A DNA stretch of 64,000 nt from positions 124,001-188,000 of the forward strand of contig NZ_VFIL01000002.1 of assembly GCF_007858285.1 (NCBI RefSeq). Direction: 5' to 3'. The translations under genes were made by a program, and so were the position numbers. Shown here piece after piece: positions 25,555 to 36,287 of the stretch. The notes beneath the pieces were generated by a model. The model was not told where the DNA came from. It saw nothing but the letters and a program-made list of their open reading frames with translations, and searched no databases. The stretch's first letter is position 1. Each line of letters begins with the position of its first letter. The stretch comes from Pseudomonas brenneri. Lineage in GTDB: Bacteria > Pseudomonadota > Gammaproteobacteria > Pseudomonadales > Pseudomonadaceae.

Positions 25555-26154
25555 TCAGGCCAGCTTGGTTTGCTCGGCGGTTTTCATCCGGCGCGAAAAC
25601 CGCTCGATGCGCGCCAGGTTGGCAGGGCTGATTTCCTTGAACCGCTCGCAGGTAAGATCAATTTTCACGTGCGGGCCATAAGGGGTTTCAATCACTTGCC
25701 CCGCGATGTGTGGTGCGTGCAAAAAGGCCCTGTTCATTTCCAGTGCACGGTGATGTTGGATATTGGTCAGGGTGTAAATCTTCTCGAAACCCAAGTGTTT
25801 AAACCCGTATTCAAGTGCCAGGTGAATGGCGATAAAGGGGTAGGGTGTTCCCCAGTATTTCCTCAGGAAACGGTTGCCGAAGTTGATCCCGTATTCTTTC
25901 TTTGCGAACCCGGCATAACCGATAAATGAACCCTCCAGGCCAATGCTCACTGCCCAGCGTGACCAGTTCTGGTCGGCCATTTCTTTTTTGAAGGTCGAGA
26001 TTTCGTTTGTGGCAGCGGCCATGTCCCGGGTGGTGCCGGCTGAAATGAACTTCATCGCTTCGGGGTCACTGAGCAGCTCGGTATACCCCTTGATGTCCTG
26101 ATCGTCCCAGCTTCTGATATGCACGTTGTATAAATGGCTGACGGATCTACGCAT
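25555..26154 (-). CDS. GNAT-family N-acetyltransferase (RimJ/RimL-like)
   Basis: This 199-residue GNAT protein of the RimJ/RimL branch begins 'VHIRSWDDQDIKGYTELLSDPEAMKFIS', has the acetyl-CoA region around 'RFLRKYWGTPYPFIAIHLALEYGF' and then 'KIYTLTNIQHHRALEMNRAFL'. The substrate is unknown. The gene stands alone; about 280 AT-richer bases (26155-26436) without a recognisable gene separate it from the next one. Confidence 0.83.
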   Translation of the reverse strand: MRRSVSHLYNVHIRSWDDQDIKGYTELLSDPEAMKFISAGTTRDMAAATNEISTFKKEMADQNWSRWAVSIGLEGSFIGYAGFAKKEYGINFGNRFLRKYWGTPYPFIAIHLALEYGFKHLGFEKIYTLTNIQHHRALEMNRAFLHAPHIAGQVIETPYGPHVKIDLTCERFKEISPANLARIERFSRRMKTAEQTKLA

Positions 26155-26436
26155 GAGTCCCCCCTGGAGTTATTCAGTTGTTACAGGAGGGGATTTTCAG
26201 GGGCAGCGTTGATGAAACAGAGGTGTGGATTCTCGTTAGTGCGTGGGAGCCTGTGTAGTGGTTTGTGGGACAGTCGACTCTCAAGCGAGAGCTTGGTATT
26301 ACCTCCTACAAAATAGGCACAGTTCCCTGTTTTTATTTTTTAGTTAGTGCTCATGTTTAGAAATGAAATGTGAACAGTCGGTGCCACTGCTTTATCATTG
26401 CAACTCCCTGAAAACAGGACTTAAGGCTGATACAGC

Positions 26437-27378
26437 ATGCTCGCCATTTTCCTTGCGACGCTCACCATCACCGCACCGGTGTTTGCCATGCTGTTCCTGG
26501 GGGCGTTGCTCAAGCGCATCAGTTGGATCAACGACAACTTTATCCACACCGCATCGGCCCTGGTGTTCAACGTCACCATGCCGGCGTTGCTGTTTCTGGG
26601 GATTCTGCACGCCGACCTGCATTCGGCGCTCAAGCCAGAACTGCTGATCTATTTCTCCTTGGCCACGGTCGTCAGCTTTGCCCTGGCCTGGGGCTGGGCG
26701 ATCTTTCGTTGCCCGCGTGAGGATCGGGGCATCTATGCCCAAGGGGCATTTCGCGGCAATAACGGAGTGATCGGCCTGGCACTGGCGGCCAGCATGTATG
26801 GGGACTACGGGATCTCCCTCGGGGCGATCCTCGCGGGGCTGGTGATCCTGTTCTACAACACCCTGTCGACCATCGTGCTGGCAGTCTATAGCCCGGTGAT
26901 CAAGTCTGACCCGTGGAGCATCTGCAAGAGCGTACTGGCCAACCCGTTGATTCTCAGCGTGATTGCCGCCACACCGTTTGCCTATTTCCAGATTGGCCTG
27001 CCCGGTTGGCTGCAAACCTCCGGTCAGTACCTGGCGGACATGACGCTGCCCCTGGCCCTGATCTGCATTGGCGGCACTTTGTCACTGGCTGCATTGCGCC
27101 AAAGCGGCAACATGGCGTTGAGCGCCAGCCTGGTGAAGATGATTGGCTTGCCGGTCGTGGCAACGCTGGGGGCTTGGTTGTATGGCTTCCGGGGGCCGGA
27201 GTTGGGGATTCTGTTCCTGTATTTCGGCGCGCCGACGGCCGCTGCCAGTTTTGTCATGGCCCGTGCGGCCCAGGGTAATCATGAACTGGCGGCGGCGATT
27301 ATTGTGATCACCACCTTGATGGCGGCGGTGACCACCAATATCGGGATCTTTGTGTTGCAGGCGGGTGGCTGGGTGTAG
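26437..27378 (+). CDS. AEC-family transporter (auxin efflux carrier fold)
   Basis: This 313-residue membrane protein of the AEC family has about ten hydrophobic segments, the typical early 'FLGALLKRISWINDNFI' and 'FNVTMPALLFLGI' and the later 'NNGVIGLALA'. These carriers move small carboxylates such as malate or malonate; the substrate is not clear here. The TAG stop falls within a REP-like palindrome (27374-27399), so the last residues may have been set by REP insertion. Confidence 0.87.
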   Translation: MLAIFLATLTITAPVFAMLFLGALLKRISWINDNFIHTASALVFNVTMPALLFLGILHADLHSALKPELLIYFSLATVVSFALAWGWAIFRCPREDRGIYAQGAFRGNNGVIGLALAASMYGDYGISLGAILAGLVILFYNTLSTIVLAVYSPVIKSDPWSICKSVLANPLILSVIAATPFAYFQIGLPGWLQTSGQYLADMTLPLALICIGGTLSLAALRQSGNMALSASLVKMIGLPVVATLGAWLYGFRGPELGILFLYFGAPTAAASFVMARAAQGNHELAAAIIVITTLMAAVTTNIGIFVLQAGGWV

Positions 27379-27399
27379 GAGGCAAGCTCGCTCCTACAA
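27374..27399. repeat. Short REP-like palindrome over the AEC stop codon
   Basis: TGTAGGAG-GCAAGCTCG-CTCCTACA is a reduced GTAGGAGC-type REP. The TAG stop of the AEC gene (27376-27378) lies in its left arm. Confidence 0.7.
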
Positions 27400-27777
27400 A
27401 GGGGTTTGCTGATAACTGTCGATCACTTCCTGCGCCGCCCGAAATGCATCAATCGCCGCCGGCACGCCGGCATACACCGCGCAATGCAGCAGCGCCTCGC
27501 GAATTTCTTCAACAGTACAGCCATTGTTCAGCGCACCGCGTACATGGCCCTTGAGTTCTTGCGGGCACTTCAAGGCGGTCAGCGCCGCGAGGGTAATCAG
27601 GCTGCGGGTCTTCAGCGGCAGGCCTTCACGGTTCCACACCCCACCCCAGGCATGTTCGTTGACGAAGTCCTGCAACGGCTGAGTGAACTCGGTGGCATTG
27701 CCCAGGGCGCGATCGACAAACGCATCGCCCATTACCTGGCGACGCATTTCTACGCCGGATTTCGCTTGATCGGTCAT
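27394..27777 (-). CDS. Carboxymuconolactone decarboxylase-family protein
   Basis: This 127-residue CMD/PcaC-family protein is close in length and layout to 4-carboxymuconolactone decarboxylase. It has the 'WNREGLPLKTRSLITLAALTAL' segment and the 'EEIREALLHCAVYAGVPAA' motif. No other protocatechuate genes are near, so assigning pcaC would be unsafe. It overlaps the CaCA exchanger gene by four bases and is probably translated with it. Confidence 0.83.
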   Translation of the reverse strand: MTDQAKSGVEMRRQVMGDAFVDRALGNATEFTQPLQDFVNEHAWGGVWNREGLPLKTRSLITLAALTALKCPQELKGHVRGALNNGCTVEEIREALLHCAVYAGVPAAIDAFRAAQEVIDSYQQTPL

Positions 27778-28835
27778 TGCGACTCCCTCTTGTGTTGACG
27801 GCGCCAGGCTCGCAGCGAGGTGAATAACAGGAACGCCACCAGCGCTGGCAGGACGTAATACAGCATCAATTGTTCAAGTTTGTTGGCCAGCGGCATGCCC
27901 GTGGTGAATGACACCACGTGCAGCCCATAAGCCAGGTACAACCCCAGCAGCAGCAAACCTTCGGCGCGGGTGATGCGGTAGCCGGTGTAAAACACCGGCA
28001 GGCACAACACCACGACGCCGAGCATCACCGGCAAGTCGAAATCCAGGGCGTTGGGCGACACTGACAAGGGCAACGGCGCCACCAGCGCGGTAAAGCCCAG
28101 CACTCCCAACAGATTGAACAGGTTGCTGCCGATCACGTTCCCCACCGCAATCTCCCGTTCGCCGCGCAGGGCGGCGATCAGTGAGGTTGCGAGGCACGGC
28201 AGGGACGTGCTGACGGCAACGATGGTCAGGCCGATCACCCGCTCGGACAGGCCCAGGTCGCTGGCCACTTCCACCGCCGCTCCCAACACCAGATGCCCGG
28301 CGAACATCAGCAACACGAGCCCGCCGATCATCCACAGCAAACTGCTCAGCCACGGCGCCTGTACCACCGTGTCGCGGGTCCGTGGGCGGCGCGAGTGGCG
28401 GGTCTGGTACAGCAACAGACCCAGGTAGGCGAGCAGGGCGGCAAGCAAGGCCAGGCCGTCAAGCGGTGTCAGTTCTTCATCACTGGCGAGAATAAACAGC
28501 AGCATGCTGGCGCCGATCATCACCGGGATATCCAGGCGCACCAATTGCCGCGACACGCGCAGGGGAATGATCAGCGCCGAGAGGCCAAGCGTCACGAGGA
28601 TATTGAAGATGCTGCTGCCAATCACACTGCCCACCGCAATATCGGTGTTACCGGCGAGGGTGGCTTGCAGGCTGACGGCGATTTGTGGCGCGCTGCTGCC
28701 AAAGGCGACGATGCTCAAGCCTATGATCAGCGGCCTGACCTTGAGGCTGGCGGCCAGGCGCACGGCGGCGCGCACCAGCATTTCGGCACCGGCAATCAGC
28801 AGCAGCAGGCCGCTGATCAGTTCAATCAGGCTCAT
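27774..28835 (-). CDS. CaCA-family cation exchanger with altered binding motifs
   Basis: This 353-residue, ten-helix protein of the YrbG-like calcium/sodium antiporter family has two alpha repeats: GSSAPQIAVSLQ near 46-57 and STSLPCLATSL near 209-219, each followed by an IGS(S/N)(I/L)FN motif. Family exchangers have an ion-binding Glu after the Pro (GTSxPE). Here these positions are Gln51 and Cys214. Other parts look intact. Ion choice and even activity are therefore uncertain. Confidence 0.85.
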   Translation of the reverse strand: MSLIELISGLLLLIAGAEMLVRAAVRLAASLKVRPLIIGLSIVAFGSSAPQIAVSLQATLAGNTDIAVGSVIGSSIFNILVTLGLSALIIPLRVSRQLVRLDIPVMIGASMLLFILASDEELTPLDGLALLAALLAYLGLLLYQTRHSRRPRTRDTVVQAPWLSSLLWMIGGLVLLMFAGHLVLGAAVEVASDLGLSERVIGLTIVAVSTSLPCLATSLIAALRGEREIAVGNVIGSNLFNLLGVLGFTALVAPLPLSVSPNALDFDLPVMLGVVVLCLPVFYTGYRITRAEGLLLLGLYLAYGLHVVSFTTGMPLANKLEQLMLYYVLPALVAFLLFTSLRAWRRQHKRESQ

Positions 28836-28879
28836 GGGCGAGAGGGCGCTTAATCCGAAAATGGCCAGGGCTCCGTCAG

Positions 28880-29251
28880 TCAGTTGTTCAGGGCTTGCAC
28901 GCGCACGCGCGCGGTGCCGCTGCGCAGCATACCCAACTGCTCGGCGGCCTGGCGTGAAAGATCGATCAACCGGCCACGGATGTGCGGGCCGCGATCATTG
29001 ATGCGCACCACCACGGATTTGTCGTTGGCAAGATTGGTAACCTTGACCCGCGTGCCGAACGGCAGGCGCCGGTGAGCGGCGGTCAGGGCGTGTTGGTTGA
29101 AGGGTTCACCGCTGGCGGTTTTCTTGCCGTGGTGCTTGGCGCCGTAGTAGGACGCGGTGCCGGTTTCGTCGTAGCCGTTGGGGTCGATCATGCCGCTGGC
29201 GCAGCCGGTGAGCAGGGAGAACAGGGCCAGGAGGCCGAGCAGACGCTTCAT
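28880..29251 (-). CDS. RlpA-family lipoprotein (double-psi beta-barrel)
   Basis: This 123-residue outer-membrane lipoprotein has a signal peptide with lipobox LTGC (Cys about 17) and then a single RlpA barrel. The barrel shows '[17 protein letters not shown]', '[12 protein letters not shown]' and '[18 protein letters not shown]'. There is no SPOR domain, unlike the longer septal RlpA, so this is a short paralogue. Peptidoglycan cleavage of naked glycan is the known family activity. I chose the start at 29251 ([11 protein letters not shown]); a longer frame extends into the REP region. Confidence 0.88.
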   Translation of the reverse strand: MKRLLGLLALFSLLTGCASGMIDPNGYDETGTASYYGAKHHGKKTASGEPFNQHALTAAHRRLPFGTRVKVTNLANDKSVVVRINDRGPHIRGRLIDLSRQAAEQLGMLRSGTARVRVQALNN

Positions 29252-29289
29252 TTTCAAGGTGTCCCCAAAATTGATGTGGGGACCGACCC

Positions 29290-29378
29290 CTGTAGGAGCT
29301 GGCTTGCCTGCGATGCGGGCGCCTCGGTGTTTCAGATGCACCGAGGTGATGCTATCGCAGGCAAGCCAGCTCCTACAG
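29290..29378. repeat. REPIN of a second sequence class
   Basis: CTGTAGGAGCTGGCTTGCCT (from 29290) and its inverted copy AGGCAAGCCAGCTCCTACAG (to 29378) flank an inner inverted repeat CCTCGGTG/CACCGAGG. The arms (GAGCTGGCTTGCCTGCGAT) differ from the GAGCGAGC/GAGCGGGC types elsewhere in the window. It lies between rlpA-like and gatB. Confidence 0.87.
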
Positions 29379-29408
29379 AAGCCGGTTCCTACAGGGCGGC
29401 AACCGTTA

Positions 29409-30854
29409 TCAGCCTTCGAGCTTGCTCTTGAGCAATTCGTTCACCTGTTGCGGGTTGGCCTTGCCTTTGGAGGCCTTCATCGCCTGGCCCACAAAGAAGC
29501 CGAACATCTTGCCGCGCTTGGCTTCATCCGCCGCGCGATACTGCTCGACCTGCTCGGCGTTGGCCGCGAGCATTTCATCAAGAACGGCCGAGATGGCGCC
29601 GCTGTCGGTGACTTGCTTGAGGCCGCGCTTCTCGATGATATCGTCGGCACTGCCTTCACCGCTGGCCATGGCTTCAAACACGGTCTTGGCGATTTTGCCG
29701 GAGATGGTGTTGTCCTTGATGCGCAGCAACATGCCGCCCAACTGCTCGGCCGAGACCGGTGCTTCGTCGATTTCCAGCCCCTGCTTGTTCAACAGGCTGC
29801 CCAACTCGACCATGACCCAGTTGGCCGCCAGTTTGGCGTCGCCGGCGATGCTCACGACTTTTTCGAAGTAGTCCGCTTGCTCGCGGCTCGACGCCAGGAC
29901 GCTGGCGTCGTACACCGAAAGACCGAACTGCGCCTGGAAGCGCTCGCGTTTTTGCGGTGGCAATTCCGGCAGGGTGGCGCGCACGTCATTGAGGAACGAA
30001 TCCTCGATGACCACCGGCAACAGGTCCGGATCGGGGAAGTAACGGTAGTCGTTGGCTTCCTCCTTGCTGCGCATGGCGCGGGTTTCGTCTTTGTTCGGGT
30101 CGTACAGGCGGGTCTGCTGGATCACCTTGCCGCCGTCTTCGATCAGCTCGATCTGGCGACGGACTTCGGTGTTGATCGCCTTCTCGATGAAGCGGAACGA
30201 GTTGACGTTCTTGATCTCGCAGCGGGTGCCGTACTCGGCCTGGCCTTTTGGCCGCACCGACACGTTGCAGTCGCAACGCAGGGAGCCTTCGGCCATGTTG
30301 CCGTCGCAGATGCCCAGGTAACGCACCAGCGCGTGGATCGTCTTGACGTAGGCCACGGCTTCCTTGGCACTGCGCATGTCCGGCTCGGACACGATCTCCA
30401 GCAGCGGCGTACCGGCGCGGTTCAGGTCGATGCCGCTGGCGCCGTTGAATTCTTCATGCAGGCTCTTGCCGGCATCTTCTTCCAGGTGCGCACGGGTCAC
30501 ACCGACACGTTTGATCGTGCCGTCTTCCAACGGGATGTCCAGGTAGCCCTTGCCGACGATCGGCAATTCCATCTGGCTGATCTGGTAGCCCTTGGGCAGG
30601 TCCGGGTAGAAGTAGTTCTTGCGCGCAAACACGTTGTGCTGGCCGATCTCGGCGTCAATCGCCAGGCCGAACATCACCGCCATGCGCACCGCTTCCTGGT
30701 TCAGCACTGGCAATACGCCAGGCATGCCCAGGTCTACCAGGCTGGCCTGGGTGTTGGGCTCAGAGCCGAACGTGGTGGCGCTACCGGAGAAAATCTTCGA
30801 TTGGGTGGCGAGCTGGGTATGAATCTCCAGCCCGATCACAACTTCCCATTGCAT
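29409..30854 (-). CDS. gatB: Aspartyl/glutamyl-tRNA amidotransferase subunit B
   Basis: This 481-residue subunit activates Glu-tRNA(Gln) or Asp-tRNA(Asn) by phosphorylation in the GatCAB complex. It starts '[23 protein letters not shown]', has '[19 protein letters not shown]' and ends with the helical tRNA-binding tail ('[15 protein letters not shown]'). It is the last gene of the minus-strand gatCAB operon, 10 bases after gatA. Confidence 0.97.
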   Translation of the reverse strand: MQWEVVIGLEIHTQLATQSKIFSGSATTFGSEPNTQASLVDLGMPGVLPVLNQEAVRMAVMFGLAIDAEIGQHNVFARKNYFYPDLPKGYQISQMELPIVGKGYLDIPLEDGTIKRVGVTRAHLEEDAGKSLHEEFNGASGIDLNRAGTPLLEIVSEPDMRSAKEAVAYVKTIHALVRYLGICDGNMAEGSLRCDCNVSVRPKGQAEYGTRCEIKNVNSFRFIEKAINTEVRRQIELIEDGGKVIQQTRLYDPNKDETRAMRSKEEANDYRYFPDPDLLPVVIEDSFLNDVRATLPELPPQKRERFQAQFGLSVYDASVLASSREQADYFEKVVSIAGDAKLAANWVMVELGSLLNKQGLEIDEAPVSAEQLGGMLLRIKDNTISGKIAKTVFEAMASGEGSADDIIEKRGLKQVTDSGAISAVLDEMLAANAEQVEQYRAADEAKRGKMFGFFVGQAMKASKGKANPQQVNELLKSKLEG

Positions 30855-30864
30855 AGTGTTCTCC

Positions 30865-32316
30865 TCAGAAGCCGGTTGGGGTGCGAGTGTGCCAGTCAGT
30901 GTTCAACTGGTACTGGTGCGCCACATTGAGCAAGCGGCCTTCCTGGAAATACGGGGCGAGCAACTGCACGCCCACCGGCAGCCCGTCGACGAAACCGGCT
31001 GGCATGGACAAGCCTGGCAAGCCCGCGAGGTTGGCGGTGATGGTGTACAGGTCTTCCAGGTACTCGGCGATCGGGTCGCCGGTCTTGGCACCGATCTTCC
31101 AGGCCGGGTTCGGCGTGGTCGGGCCGATGATCACGTCGACTTCATTAAAGGCCGCCATGAAGTCGTTCTTGATCAGGCGTCGGATTTTCTGCGCCTTGAG
31201 GTAGTACGCATCGTAGTAGCCAGCCGACAGGGCGTAGGCACCGACCATGATTCGGCGCTGTACTTCCACGCCGAAGCCTTCGCCACGGGAGCGCTTGTAC
31301 AGGTCGGTGAGGTCTTTCGGGTCTTCACAGCGGTAGCCGAAACGTACGCCGTCGAAACGCGACAGGTTGGACGAGGCTTCAGCCGGGGCGATCACGTAAT
31401 AAGCCGCAATTGCGTGCTGGTTGTTCGGCAGGCTGATTTCCTTGATCACCGCGCCGAGCTTTTCCAGCTCCTTGATGCTGTTGTGCACCAGTTCGGCGAT
31501 ACGCGGGTCGAGACCGGCGCTGAAGTACTCTTTCGGCACGCCGATGCGTAGGCCCTTGAGCGAGGTATTGAGGCTGGCGCTGTAGTCCGGCACCGGCTCA
31601 TCGATGCTGGTGGAGTCCTTTGTATCGAACCCAGCCATGCCTTGTAACAATATCGCGCAGTCTTCGGCAGTGCGAGCCAGAGGGCCGCCTTGGTCGAGGC
31701 TGGACGCGTAGGCAATCATGCCCCAGCGGGAAACGCGACCGTACGTCGGTTTCAAACCGGTGAGGTTGGTGAATGCCGCAGGCTGGCGGATCGAGCCGCC
31801 GGTATCGGTGGCCGTGGCGGCCGGCAGGAAGCGCGCAGCAACGGCTGCGGCCGAACCACCGGACGAACCGCCAGGCACGTGCTCCAGGTTCCACGGGTTT
31901 TTCACCGCACCGTAGTAGCTCGATTCGTTGGCCGAGCCCATGGCGAACTCGTCCATGTTGGTCTTGCCCAGGGTCACAGCCCCGGCCTCGGCCAGCTTGG
32001 CGACGACAGTGGCGTCGTAGGGCGCCTTGAAGTTGTCGAGCATCTTCGAGCCGCAACTGGTGCGGATGCCCTGGGTGCAGAACAGGTCCTTGTGACCGAT
32101 TGGCGCACCCAGCAGCGCGCCGTTTTCACCGTTGGCGCGACGGGCGTCGGCGGCCTTGGCCTGGCCCAGGGCGAGTTCCTCGGTGAGGCTGATGAAGCTG
32201 TTGACCTTCGGATCCAGTGCGGCGATACGTGCCAGCAGGGTCTGGGTCAGCTCTTCGGAAGAAAACTTTTTGTCGGCGAGACCGCGGGCGATCTCGGCCA
32301 GAGTCATTTGATGCAT
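30865..32316 (-). CDS. gatA: Aspartyl/glutamyl-tRNA amidotransferase subunit A
   Basis: This 483-residue amidase-signature subunit frees ammonia from glutamine for GatB. The catalytic triad is Lys76 (GHKDLF), Ser151 (in GGSSGGSA) and Ser175 ([10 protein letters not shown]). Length and motifs match the family. It lies between gatC and gatB, with a 16-base gap after gatC. Confidence 0.97.
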   Translation of the reverse strand: MHQMTLAEIARGLADKKFSSEELTQTLLARIAALDPKVNSFISLTEELALGQAKAADARRANGENGALLGAPIGHKDLFCTQGIRTSCGSKMLDNFKAPYDATVVAKLAEAGAVTLGKTNMDEFAMGSANESSYYGAVKNPWNLEHVPGGSSGGSAAAVAARFLPAATATDTGGSIRQPAAFTNLTGLKPTYGRVSRWGMIAYASSLDQGGPLARTAEDCAILLQGMAGFDTKDSTSIDEPVPDYSASLNTSLKGLRIGVPKEYFSAGLDPRIAELVHNSIKELEKLGAVIKEISLPNNQHAIAAYYVIAPAEASSNLSRFDGVRFGYRCEDPKDLTDLYKRSRGEGFGVEVQRRIMVGAYALSAGYYDAYYLKAQKIRRLIKNDFMAAFNEVDVIIGPTTPNPAWKIGAKTGDPIAEYLEDLYTITANLAGLPGLSMPAGFVDGLPVGVQLLAPYFQEGRLLNVAHQYQLNTDWHTRTPTGF

Positions 32317-32332
32317 TGCAGGCTCTTTCCCT

Positions 32333-32620
32333 TTAGTCGATGACTTTCGGAACCAGGTACAGGCCGTTTTCGACCGCTGGTGCGATGGACTGGTAGGCCT
32401 CGCGGTGATTGCGCTCGGTCACGACGTCTGCGCGCAGGCGCTGGCTGGCTTCCAGTGGGTGAGCCAGGGGCTCGATGCCGTCGGTATTGACGGCCTGCAT
32501 TTGGTCGACCAGCCCGAGAATGCTGTTCAGGGCTGCGGTGGTCTGTGGAAGATCGGCTTCATTGAGGCCCAGGCAGGCCAGATGAGCGATTTTTTCCACG
32601 TCGGAGCGTTCAAGCGCCAT
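32333..32620 (-). CDS. gatC: Aspartyl/glutamyl-tRNA amidotransferase subunit C
   Basis: This 95-residue subunit holds GatA and GatB together. It starts '[18 protein letters not shown]' and ends '[11 protein letters not shown]', both typical. It is first in gatCAB. The divergent gap to mreB (32621-32830) carries the promoters of both units, though I cannot place them firmly. Confidence 0.95.
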   Translation of the reverse strand: MALERSDVEKIAHLACLGLNEADLPQTTAALNSILGLVDQMQAVNTDGIEPLAHPLEASQRLRADVVTERNHREAYQSIAPAVENGLYLVPKVID

Positions 32621-32818
32621 GGGATTCTCCAGTGGAAAACAGAACGGAAGCTATCCGTGTGTTAGATTGTCGGAACACTACCGCATTTCTACGGTCATAT
32701 GGCCGCGATTGTGGGGTTAGGTGCACAGAAAGTCGGTCAATTTAGCACATTGGCGCCTTGCCCAAAATCCCTGTCGTTGTTAGAGTTTGCCGCACTTTTT
32801 TACCCACGCGTTGCCTAG

Positions 32819-33868
<1,050 letters not shown>

Positions 33869-33890
33869 GATCGTTGGTTGCGCCATGTTT

Positions 33891-33933
33891 CGCCAACAGG
33901 CAGCACTTTGCAGTGCTGCCTGTTGGCGTTTAT
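33891..33933 (+). terminator. Perfect 17-bp hairpin between mreB and mreC
   Basis: CGCCAACAGGCAGCACT pairs base for base with AGTGCTGCCTGTTGGCG around a TTGC loop, then TTTATCTT. It begins 22 bases after the mreB stop. It probably ends most mreB transcripts, leaving lower read-through into mreCD. Confidence 0.82.
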
Positions 33934-34006
33934 CTTCTTCAATCTGCATCCAGGCCGGTTTGATGCCGTATGAATAAAGAGAATATCTGCCCGGGAGGAG
34001 CGGCCT

Positions 34007-35083
34007 ATTAAACCGCTCTTCACTAAAGGCCCCTCATTGGGCGTGCGCTTGTTGGTGCTGGTCGTGCTATCGGTCGCGCTGATGGTGGTCGATGCCCGCT
34101 TCACACTGCTCAAACCAGTGCGTAGCCAGATGTCGCTGGTATTGATGCAGTCCTACTGGATCACTGACCTGCCACAACGGCTATGGCAAGGTGTGGCCAG
34201 CCAATTTGGCAGCCGTACCGAACTGGTGGCCGAGAACGAAAAACTCAAGACCGAAAACCTGCTGTTGCAGGGGCGCATGCAAAAGCTGGCGGCCCTGACC
34301 GAGCAGAACGTTCGACTGCGCGAGTTGCTCAATTCTTCCGCGCTGGTCAACGAAAAGGTCGAAGTGGCCGAGTTGATCGGCATGGACCCCAACCCTTTCA
34401 CCCACCGCATCATCATCAACAAGGGCGAGCGCGATGGCGTGGTTCTTGGCCAGCCGGTGCTCGATGCCCGTGGCCTGATGGGGCAGGTGGTGGAGTTGAT
34501 GCCCTATACCTCCCGCGTGCTGCTGCTGACCGACACCACCCATAGCATTCCGGTGCAGGTCAACCGCAACGGCCTGCGGGCTATTGCCAGCGGCACGGGC
34601 AACCCGGAGCGCCTGGAACTGCGGCATGTGGCGGACACCGCCGACATCAAGGAAGGTGACCTGCTGGTCAGCTCCGGCCTTGGCCAGCGGTTCCCGGCAG
34701 GCTACCCCGTGGCGACGGTCAAGGAAGTGATCCACGATTCCGGCCAGCCCTTTGCGATTGTCCGCGCGGTGCCGACGGCTGCGCTGAACCGCAGCCGCTA
34801 CCTGTTGCTGGTGTTCAGTGACACCCGCACGCCGGAAGAGCGCGCCAACGAAGCCGCCCAGGCCCAGGAAGCGCAGGACCGGCAAGAAGGCAGCACGACG
34901 CCGATTATTCCGGCAACCGTACCCAAGCCTGCAGCGCCAGCTGCAACCGTTACGACACCGCCTGCAACCACCGCGCCCGCTGTGGCGACGCCAGCCCAGC
35001 CTGCTCGCCCTGTGAAACCCGCGGCAACGACACCAGCGGCACCTGCAGCTGCGCCGGCAACCACCCGACAGAGGGCGCAATAA
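34007..35083 (+). CDS. mreC: Rod-shape protein MreC, probable ATT start
   Basis: This periplasmic MreC links MreB to the wall-synthesis enzymes. It has one N-terminal membrane helix (about 13-32, LLVLVVLSVALMVVDA), a coiled coil (about 70-105), beta-barrel domains and a long Ala/Pro/Thr-rich tail ending TTRQRAQ. No ATG fits. The best ribosome site, GGGAGGAG (33993-34000), stands six bases before an in-frame ATT at 34007, giving MKPLFTKGPSLGVRLL and 358 residues. The first conventional start is TTG at 34037, with only a weak AAAGG ahead, and it would remove ten residues that look family-like. It overlaps mreD by one base. Confidence 0.93.
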   Translation: MKPLFTKGPSLGVRLLVLVVLSVALMVVDARFTLLKPVRSQMSLVLMQSYWITDLPQRLWQGVASQFGSRTELVAENEKLKTENLLLQGRMQKLAALTEQNVRLRELLNSSALVNEKVEVAELIGMDPNPFTHRIIINKGERDGVVLGQPVLDARGLMGQVVELMPYTSRVLLLTDTTHSIPVQVNRNGLRAIASGTGNPERLELRHVADTADIKEGDLLVSSGLGQRFPAGYPVATVKEVIHDSGQPFAIVRAVPTAALNRSRYLLLVFSDTRTPEERANEAAQAQEAQDRQEGSTTPIIPATVPKPAAPAATVTTPPATTAPAVATPAQPARPVKPAATTPAAPAAAPATTRQRAQ

Positions 35084-35571
35084 TGGCCGGTACTCATTCG
35101 CGCAATGGCTGGATAGTCTGGCTGACCTTCGCCATCGGCATGCTGCTCAGCGTCTCGCCGATGCCGCAGTTCATGGAAATCCTGCGCCCGCTGTGGCTCG
35201 CATTGCTGCTGGCCTTCTGGTCGCTGGCTTTGCCGCACAAGGTCGGGATGGTCACGGCCATGTGCCTGGGGCTGGCCGAAGACGTCATGTATGGCACGTT
35301 GCTGGGCCAGAACGCGTTGATCCTCACCCTGATTACCTTTCTGGTGTTGTCGTTGCAGCAACGCTTACGCATGTTTCCGATGTGGCAGCAGAGCCTGGTG
35401 ATTCTGGTGATCTTCGGCCTGGCCCAGTTGGTGCAACTGTGGCTCAGTGCCTTGACCGGCAACCGTCAGCCGACCCTGGCGCTGGTCTTGCCGGCCCTGG
35501 TCAGTGCGCTGTTGTGGCCATGGATCAGCTTTGGCCTGCGTGGTTTGTGTCGTCGCTATAAAATCAATTGA
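35083..35571 (+). CDS. mreD: Rod-shape protein MreD
   Basis: This 162-residue inner-membrane protein with five to six helices completes the MreBCD elongation machinery. The sequence shows the family's '[22 protein letters not shown]' and '[18 protein letters not shown]'. Its ATG overlaps the mreC stop (TAATG). Confidence 0.95.
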   Translation: MAGTHSRNGWIVWLTFAIGMLLSVSPMPQFMEILRPLWLALLLAFWSLALPHKVGMVTAMCLGLAEDVMYGTLLGQNALILTLITFLVLSLQQRLRMFPMWQQSLVILVIFGLAQLVQLWLSALTGNRQPTLALVLPALVSALLWPWISFGLRGLCRRYKIN

Positions 35572-35621
35572 GTGGGGTGCGAGGCTCTGCCTGGTTATCG
35601 AACCCACAGGGAGAGTCTGCA

Positions 35622-36218
35622 ATGCATGCACTTTATCTGGCCTCCGGCTCTCCTCGGCGACGTGAACTGCTGACCCAGATCGGCGTGCCGTTCACCGTGG
35701 TCAACGCCGCCATTGATGAAACGCCCCTGGGCGACGAATCGCCTGCGTCCTACGTCGAGCGCCTGGCCCGTGGCAAAGCCGCCGCTGGCCTGGCGACATT
35801 GGCCGATACCACAAATGCCTGCGTGTTGGGGGCCGATACTGCCGTCATCCTTGATGGCCGGATCCTTGGGAAACCCCTGGACCAGGCCGATGCCTTGGCC
35901 ATGTTGCTGGCCCTTTCTGATCGTGAACACGAAGTCCTTACCGCCATTGCGGTGCTTGATGACCAGCGCTGTGAAACGCGCCTGGTCAGTAGTCGCGTGC
36001 GCTTTCGCAAGGTTTCAACACAAGAAGCAACGACTTACTGGCACAGCGGTGAGCCCCAGGACAAGGCTGGCGGCTATGCTATCCAAGGGCTGGCAGCGGT
36101 GTTTGTCGCCGGGCTCAATGGCAGTTACTCCGCGGTCGTCGGCCTGCCGGTCTGCGAAACAGCAGAACTGCTGGGCCATTTCGGCATACCCTGTTGGCAA
36201 CACCTTTGCGCGCGCTGA
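35622..36218 (+). CDS. Maf-family nucleotide pyrophosphatase
   Basis: This 198-residue Maf protein hydrolyses dTTP/UTP and modified nucleotides. It shows '[21 protein letters not shown]', '[18 protein letters not shown]' and '[26 protein letters not shown]'. The YhdE-type position next to rng and mreD supports the dTTP/UTP subgroup. The start at 35622 follows AGGGAGAG. An open frame from 35568 overlaps mreD and is rejected. Confidence 0.94.
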   Translation: MHALYLASGSPRRRELLTQIGVPFTVVNAAIDETPLGDESPASYVERLARGKAAAGLATLADTTNACVLGADTAVILDGRILGKPLDQADALAMLLALSDREHEVLTAIAVLDDQRCETRLVSSRVRFRKVSTQEATTYWHSGEPQDKAGGYAIQGLAAVFVAGLNGSYSAVVGLPVCETAELLGHFGIPCWQHLCAR

Positions 36219-36287
36219 ACGCTTTACTCCAGCGCCACCTATAAGCGATCGGCCACTATTGTGAAAACGCCTGAACGAGACCCAGCC

